DNA of 13,018 nucleotides from Thalassiosira profunda (taxonomy: Eukaryota; Bacillariophyta; Thalassiosirophyceae; Thalassiosirales; Thalassiosiraceae). The stretch spans positions 1 through 13,018 of the forward strand of contig JALLAP010000450.1 of NCBI GenBank assembly GCA_036939355.1, written 5' to 3'. Both the position numbers and the translations under genes were made by a program. Under the pieces are notes generated by a model. The model worked only from the letters and a program-made list of their open reading frames with translations. It was not told where the DNA came from and made no database searches. Numbering within the stretch: position 1 is the first letter of the stretch; the number at the start of each line of letters is the position of its first letter. Positions 8,965 through 13,018 of this stretch are shown one piece after another.

Positions 8965-8989
8965 TACTACTGATTTCACTTCAGTAGTA
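8965..8989. other. Perfect 9-bp inverted repeat in the glycosyltransferase 3' UTR
   Basis: The left arm tactactga (8965-8973) and right arm tcagtagta (8981-8989) are exact reverse complements around a 7-nt loop. On the minus-strand transcript it begins about 70 nt after the stop codon of the glycosyltransferase gene. A role in 3'-end formation, mRNA stability or protein binding is possible; the sequence shows only the symmetry. Confidence 0.55.
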
Positions 8990-9059
8990 CCTGCTTTGGC
9001 CATACTCTGGAGTTTCGTATCAACTGAGGACCAGCAACGCCGTGCAGAAGCATCGCGCT

Positions 9060-10160
9060 CTAGTAGAGCGTGGCGCTCTCCGTCTCATCGAATGCGCCGT
9101 ACTTCGGGCACATGCGCTTCAGCTGCCTCCACGCGGCATCGTCGAACGCCCCGCCCGTCCGAGGATAATTTTGCGGTTTGTTCAGGTTGGCGCACTTGGG
9201 ATTGTCCCCCCGCCTCTGCAGCGAGTCTCCCCGGACGCAGTTCTTCGCGACGAACTCCTCCTCGCTTTTGAACCGATAGTGGTAGATCTCCGCAACGTCC
9301 GTGGGGCCGGCGTACTCGTACGGGGGACGCCCCTTCGTGGGGCCGTAGGATAGGGCGCGTTCGATTGTGGTGCCGCTCGTGTCGACCCAGTGCCCGCGCT
9401 TCAGATTCACCGAGTGGGACCAGTCGATGTTGTCGTCGATGTACGTCGGCCGGAGGATGACCTTGATCACGCGGCGCAACGGCTTGAACGTGTGCTCGTT
9501 CACGTTGCGTTTCGTCACGGGCAATGGGCGATATCTGTCTTCGTTGGACGTGCCCATCGTCTTCCAGTTGATTGATATTTGGCCGCAGTCTTCGCCGCAG
9601 TGATCCGCCAAGAAATCGAGGACGTTGTCGTGTTTGTGCAGAACGATGAACTCGTCGATGTCGATGGGAGCTGCAAATGTATTGTTCGCCGCGTCGTGCC
9701 GCAAGCACCGTTCGTACGCGTACACCTGCACCGGCGTGACGGGCATGTGTGTGATGTGCACAAGATGCTGAAGGTCCCTCCGCCGCTCGAGCCACGCTTG
9801 CAAACCCAAGTCAGGCAGATCAGCGTTGTCGTAGATGTAGATGGGCGCAAAGCCCAGCGATATGTGAAAATCGGCCCATTCGTCCATGTAGATTGTCTCG
9901 TTGCGCACGATCAGGCACATTGCGACGGTCGCATTGCTTGTTGATGGTGCATACACCTTGACCGGCTCGCCGCGCCGCCACATTGCAGGCGACGTCCCAT
10001 TGTAATGCCCGGTGCCTTCGTCGGAAGCACTCTCCAACAGGCGCGCGAGCTGCCGCGGCGACGAGACGAGGAAGATGCCGTAGGAGATGATGGCTGCGAA
10101 GGCGGCGAGCCTCGTGATCCATCGCGGTGCACCTGACGAGGCGGAGGTTGCCGCCTTCAT
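9060..10160 (-). CDS. Type II membrane glycosyltransferase, GT92 / GT2-like family
   Basis: An intronless frame of 366 residues. A short basic N-terminus is followed by a hydrophobic segment at about 14-33, as in a Golgi type II signal anchor, leaving the catalytic part in the lumen. The catalytic region has MCLIVRNE (81-88) with YMDEWADFHISLGF, then IYIYDN (107-112), a DxD-type motif in IDIDEF (166-171), INWKTMGTS (197-205) and HYRFKSEEEFVAK (294-306). These match GT92 / DUF23 and related GT2-like transferases in order and spacing; the DxD would hold the nucleotide-sugar metal. Sequons lie at NGT, NAT, NET and NNT, and several Cys could pair in the lumen. Donor and acceptor cannot be told from sequence. 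ATG 10160 has T at -3 and directly follows a two-codon uORF, so no upstream in-frame extension is possible without splicing. The gene diverges from the plus-strand gene at 10786. Confidence 0.88.
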   Translation of the reverse strand: MKAATSASSGAPRWITRLAAFAAIISYGIFLVSSPRQLARLLESASDEGTGHYNGTSPAMWRRGEPVKVYAPSTSNATVAMCLIVRNETIYMDEWADFHISLGFAPIYIYDNADLPDLGLQAWLERRRDLQHLVHITHMPVTPVQVYAYERCLRHDAANNTFAAPIDIDEFIVLHKHDNVLDFLADHCGEDCGQISINWKTMGTSNEDRYRPLPVTKRNVNEHTFKPLRRVIKVILRPTYIDDNIDWSHSVNLKRGHWVDTSGTTIERALSYGPTKGRPPYEYAGPTDVAEIYHYRFKSEEEFVAKNCVRGDSLQRRGDNPKCANLNKPQNYPRTGGAFDDAAWRQLKRMCPKYGAFDETESATLY

Positions 10161-10169
10161 CTATCTCAT
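10161..10169 (-). promoter_or_regulatory. Two-codon uORF (Met-Arg-stop) abutting the glycosyltransferase ATG
   Basis: On the minus strand the bases before the main ATG read ATG AGA TAG, in the same frame and with no spacer before the coding ATG at 10160. The upstream ATG has A at -3, a better initiation context than the main ATG (T at -3). It could reduce or tune translation by leaky scanning or reinitiation if the transcript starts upstream of 10169, which is inferred. Confidence 0.5.
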
Positions 10170-10515
10170 GATGTGCGCCTGTGTTTCGTCCACGCCGTTG
10201 CAAATTTGCACGCGTCTTGGAGCTCCAGTCCCTAAGAGTTGGGATGTGTGGCCCCGCGGACGTCGATGCAGTCTCCGCCCAGCTCCGCCCCTGTCTCTAG
10301 AGACCCCGCCCGCCTCCTGAGCACGGCCAAGTGCTTTTGTTTGGGTTTTGGGGGTGAAGAGCCTCGTTTTATCTATGTAGCCCCCTTGTATAACATGTTC
10401 TCCTTTGGGTAATAATTGCTATCGAAATTTCTGCAACTAGGTATGACTTTATGTACCCATGTGACTATTCTTATATACCTAATAAACTAGCACATACCCC
10501 ACCCCGACCGGAGCA

Positions 10516-10537
10516 ACCAAACACCAAACACCAAAAC
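10516..10537 (+). repeat. Short tandem repeat, ACCAAAC unit x3
   Basis: Two exact 7-bp units (10516-10522, 10523-10529) are followed by an 8-bp variant, accaaaac (10530-10537). It lies about 37 nt downstream of the TATA-like sequence and 250 nt upstream of the ATG at 10786, so it may be in the 5' UTR or promoter. Confidence 0.6.
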
Positions 10538-10720
10538 AAATCCTGGTCCGAATCCAGAGCTTTGATGCCTTTGCCGACGCGGCCACACTCTCCTCCTCCG
10601 CTCCCTGCCCCGGTCACAGCTGTTCCCGGTTCGCTCTGTCCAGGACCGTTTTTCGCGCCGCGCTGCGCCGTCTAAGTCTAGTGCTGGGCGCACAGTTTAT
10701 TGCAACTATCACTCATCACC

Positions 10721-10756
10721 GGCCATCAATCAGCCATCAACCCTGGCCACCAATCA
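10721..10756 (+). repeat. Imperfect 12-bp tandem repeat x3 in the leader of the Asn-rich gene
   Basis: Units at 10721-10732 (ggccatcaatca), 10733-10744 (gccatcaaccct, degenerate) and 10745-10756 (ggccaccaatca). The first and third differ at one base; the third contains CCAAT. The array ends 29 nt before the ATG at 10786, so it is in the 5' UTR or core promoter. Confidence 0.5.
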
Positions 10757-10785
10757 CACGTTGCCACTAAATTCGCAGTGCAGCC

Positions 10786-13018
10786 ATGAGCGCGGGCGGC
10801 TTCTTCTTCTCCAACCCCACCCCTGCCCATCTGCCCGCGCGAAGGGGGGATGAAAATAATGCCGCCGTCGCCGGCGGCTTGGGGGGCTGCGGCACGGCAG
10901 CGGCAGCTGTCAATGTTGGGCTGGTGGGCGGATGCAACGCAGCACCGATGAACATGGCCGCAGCGCCCGCCAATTTCAATCCCAACGTCAACGTGACCTG
11001 CGGCGGCCAACATACCGCCGCCATGAACGGCCTCCCGGTTCAGGGGAATTTGCCCGGCACGAATTCTGCCCTCGGCAATGTTGTGGTGGGCTATCCCACG
11101 AGCAACTTGGGGGGAGTCAACATGAACATCAATCCTGCAGCCATCAATCCTGCTGCCATCAACCAGAGCATGGTGGGTCAGAACATCAACAATCTTAGCG
11201 GCACTGGAGGCAATATCCAGCAGAGCGCCACCACCAACGGCTTGGGATTTGGAAGCTTCTTTTTCAACCCTCTGTCTCTGTTCATGGGCAATGGGAACGC
11301 CAACAACAACACTCCTGCGGCCAACAATATCAACATGAATGCAGCGTTGAACAGCAATACCATGGGGGGAAATGCCTCCAACTCAATGACAAACAACAAC
11401 GTGATTGCAAACGCCGTACTGAACAGCGGCACCCCGGGGGCGTACCAAAACGTACCGTTGCAAATGGCCCAGGTCGCATTGACTCAAGCGACCTCCCAGA
11501 CCCTGCCCGGCAACGCTCAAGTTGCCGCCGCGCCGTCGGCGTCGCCCCAACCGCTGGCGTACATGACGCCCACGCTGGGGCCCACGCCGTGCCCCACCCC
11601 TCCCACGCCCATGTTTCACGACGCCCATTCGAGCCGGCCTCCTTCCGCCGCCCCCACGGCGAACGGCGGGACGATCGCCACTCAAGTGGCCGCGGCCATG
11701 ACCCAAGAAGCGATGGACACCTCGGCAATGCCCCAAGGGACGGCCGCGAAGGGCGGCATCTTCTCCATCGTGGGATCGGCCCTGGGCACCGTGGCGTCTT
11801 ACGTCAACCAATCCTTCCTGTCGGGGATACCGTTCCACATTGCCGACCGGGCCATGAAGGACAGCAAGGCCACGTACGCCAAGTGGTGGGAGGGAGGAAT
11901 CAACAGTGGGGACAAGCGGAAGAGGGAGGGGGGTATGTGGGAGGAAGATGGTGCGGATGGCGACGCCGATGCCGACCCGGCGAGCGGTGGCCACATGGAG
12001 AAGAAACGCAAGTTGGAATCGGGCCGCGCTGTGGAGGGTACCGGCCACGGCTCGTCCCTCTCAAAGTCGCTCAAGAGGAACCTCGACGACATGNGGCCGC
12101 GCTGTGGAGGGTACCGGCCACGGCTCGTCCCTCTCAAAGTCGCTCAAGAGGAACCTCGACGACATGGGGGTCGACACAAGCTGCCAATTCGTGGAGCACC
12201 AACAGCAGCTGCTGCCGCAGTACGAGCCCATGCCGGTCCAGTCCGACGTTCAGGGCGTCGACTACTCCATCATCGAGCCGCGGAAGAGGAGGGGGCAGTT
12301 CGATCAGGACGAGAAGAAATCAGCGGAAGTGGCAACCAGCAGCAACGGGGGGGATGCCGATTCTGGCGAGATGGAGTACAATGCATTCAACCACTTCGAC
12401 TCCATGTACGATTTCGGAGATGATACTGCTGGGAAAGAGGAGCCACAGAACGTCGTGAGCCAAGCTAGTGTTGGAGAAAAGGTCATTCACCAGTCCGCAT
12501 TGACCTACGACTCCTTGGGAAAATACTACATGACAAACGATGATGTGGATGATGAGGCGAACGCCGGTCCCGAGAAAGTCAATGCCGCCACCGTAACCAG
12601 CCACGCCACGCCCCTGGACGGCACCCTCAGCGCCATCCACGAGCTTCTCGACGAAAAGAATCGCGCCTCCGAGGAGAACGAGATGCTCCAGATGCTCCGC
12701 TCGCCGCGGGATTGGGTGAAGAAGTCCATCAGGAGCGAGCTCATCGACGCCCTCCAGGCCGTCCAAGGGGACGTCCAGGACAAGCGATTCCTGAGCAGCC
12801 TCGAAATCCTGAGCAATTTTTACAAGACTTCGGGGAGGGACGCGCGCGTCAGTCCGTGGTGCGGTCGACGGAGCGCCGACGATTCGGGCGTCGGGGGAGG
12901 CTCGTACGGATACAGCGGATCCGAGGTGGGAGGGCCCACGGAAAACGACTTGCTGGAGGGCAACTGGGTCAACATGTCGCGTCCAAACTACGTGGAATGT
13001 TTGGGACAAAACGCCGAG
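10786..13018 (+). CDS. Asn/Ala-rich N-terminus protein with conserved-looking C-terminal region, 3' partial, split by assembly artefact
   Basis: ATG 10786 has G at -3 and an in-frame TAA at 10768-10770. The frame is open to 12093. The next bases are an N and an exact copy of the preceding 72 nt, which moves the frame by one; from 12167 the correct frame continues open to the window end. Counting the copy once gives 720 residues so far. Residues 1-250 are rich in Asn, Ala, Gly, Met and Thr with two FFF patches (6-8, 158-160). A hydrophobic helix-like segment (GIFSIVGSALGTVASYV) lies at 324-340. Basic clusters KRKR (377-380), KKRK (406-409) and RKRR (475-478) resemble nuclear signals. Residues 592-665 look folded (SPRDWVKKS, ELIDALQAVQGDVQDKRF, SGRDARVSP), and the frame ends in LLEGNWVNMSRPNYVECLG, which weakly recalls the start of PAP/fibrillin-like domains in algal proteins. 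That link is a guess; function is unknown. Confidence 0.75.
12022..12166 (+). other. Unmerged contig overlap: 72-bp exact duplication around a single N
   Basis: Bases 12022-12093 and 12095-12166 are identical over all 72 positions, with one N at 12094 between them. The 73-nt offset shifts the frame by one. If left in, the protein would stop near 12423; if the copy is counted once, the frame stays open on both sides to the window end. This is the expected look of two contigs joined without collapsing their shared end. Confidence 0.9.

Larger units (their letters stand above)
8562..9059. other. Intergenic region: PDZ-kinase promoter and glycosyltransferase 3' UTR
   Basis: About 498 nt between two minus-strand genes. 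Nearest 9060 is the 3' UTR of the glycosyltransferase gene, with a hairpin at 8965-8989. Nearest 8561 is the 5' region of the PDZ-kinase gene. A 10-bp direct repeat lies at 8821-8840. A 102-codon open frame at 8903-8595 on the minus strand shows no domain and is not called as a gene. Confidence 0.55.
10161..10785. other. Divergent intergenic region / bidirectional promoter area
   Basis: This 625-nt stretch separates the starts of the minus-strand glycosyltransferase and the plus-strand Asn-rich protein gene. The middle (about 10360-10500) is more AT-rich than its surroundings and carries TATA-like sequence ttatatacc at 10471-10479. An ACCAAAC repeat lies at 10516-10537, and a 12-bp repeat with a CCAAT motif just before the ATG at 10786. 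No RNA gene or credible ORF is seen. Confidence 0.55.

Noticed and set aside
12094..12423. Arg/Ala-rich continuation of the Asn-rich protein to a stop at 12423
   Set aside because: It is the frame-shifted reading caused by the duplicated 72 nt and N; the proper frame stays open beyond it.
1..13018. tRNA, rRNA, CRISPR, transposon or viral features
   Set aside because: A read of both strands showed no cloverleaf-like arms, spaced direct repeats, terminal inverted repeats, or transposase, integrase or reverse transcriptase motifs.

Overview
This is nuclear DNA of a eukaryote, most likely a stramenopile alga and probably a diatom. Three things point there: short GT-AG introns (72-89 nt, plus one of 303 nt) at joints where the reading frame is kept; a helicase-associated (HA) domain protein of the kind that is abundant in diatoms; and a kinase whose activation segment (FTVAPEV) is of the CDPK/CaMK type common in these algae. 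The DNA is GC-rich, so many long antisense frames are open without being genes. Species cannot be fixed from sequence alone. I see no rRNA, tRNA, CRISPR array, transposon or viral gene.

Layout. (1) 1-949, plus: the 3' part of an HA-domain protein with one intron and an in-frame 34-residue tandem repeat. (2) 1106-5058, minus: a nine-exon gene for a 1020-residue coiled-coil / single-alpha-helix protein with a basic tail that looks nuclear; I do not recognise the family. It converges with gene 1 across about 156 nt. (3) 5337-8561, minus: an intronless 1074-residue protein with two PDZ-like domains followed by a CAMK-type kinase domain, in which the metal-binding Asn of the catalytic loop is His. 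(4) 9060-10160, minus: a type II membrane glycosyltransferase of the GT92 / GT2-like kind, preceded directly by a two-codon upstream ORF. (5) 10786-13018, plus: the start of a large protein with an Asn/Ala-rich N-terminus, predicted nuclear-type basic clusters and a more ordered C-terminal part, cut by the window end. It is interrupted by an exact 72-nt duplication around a single N, which is best read as an unmerged contig overlap.

Genes 2, 3 and 4 lie head to tail on the minus strand; genes 4 and 5 diverge from a 625-nt intergenic region that holds AT-rich, TATA-like sequence and short tandem repeats. The five genes show no obvious shared pathway, as expected for eukaryotic neighbours. The best leads are the PDZ-kinase with its altered catalytic loop, the unrecognised coiled-coil protein, the TACGTA cluster upstream of gene 2, the abutting uORF of gene 4 and the assembly defect in gene 5. 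I found no convincing new multi-gene system.
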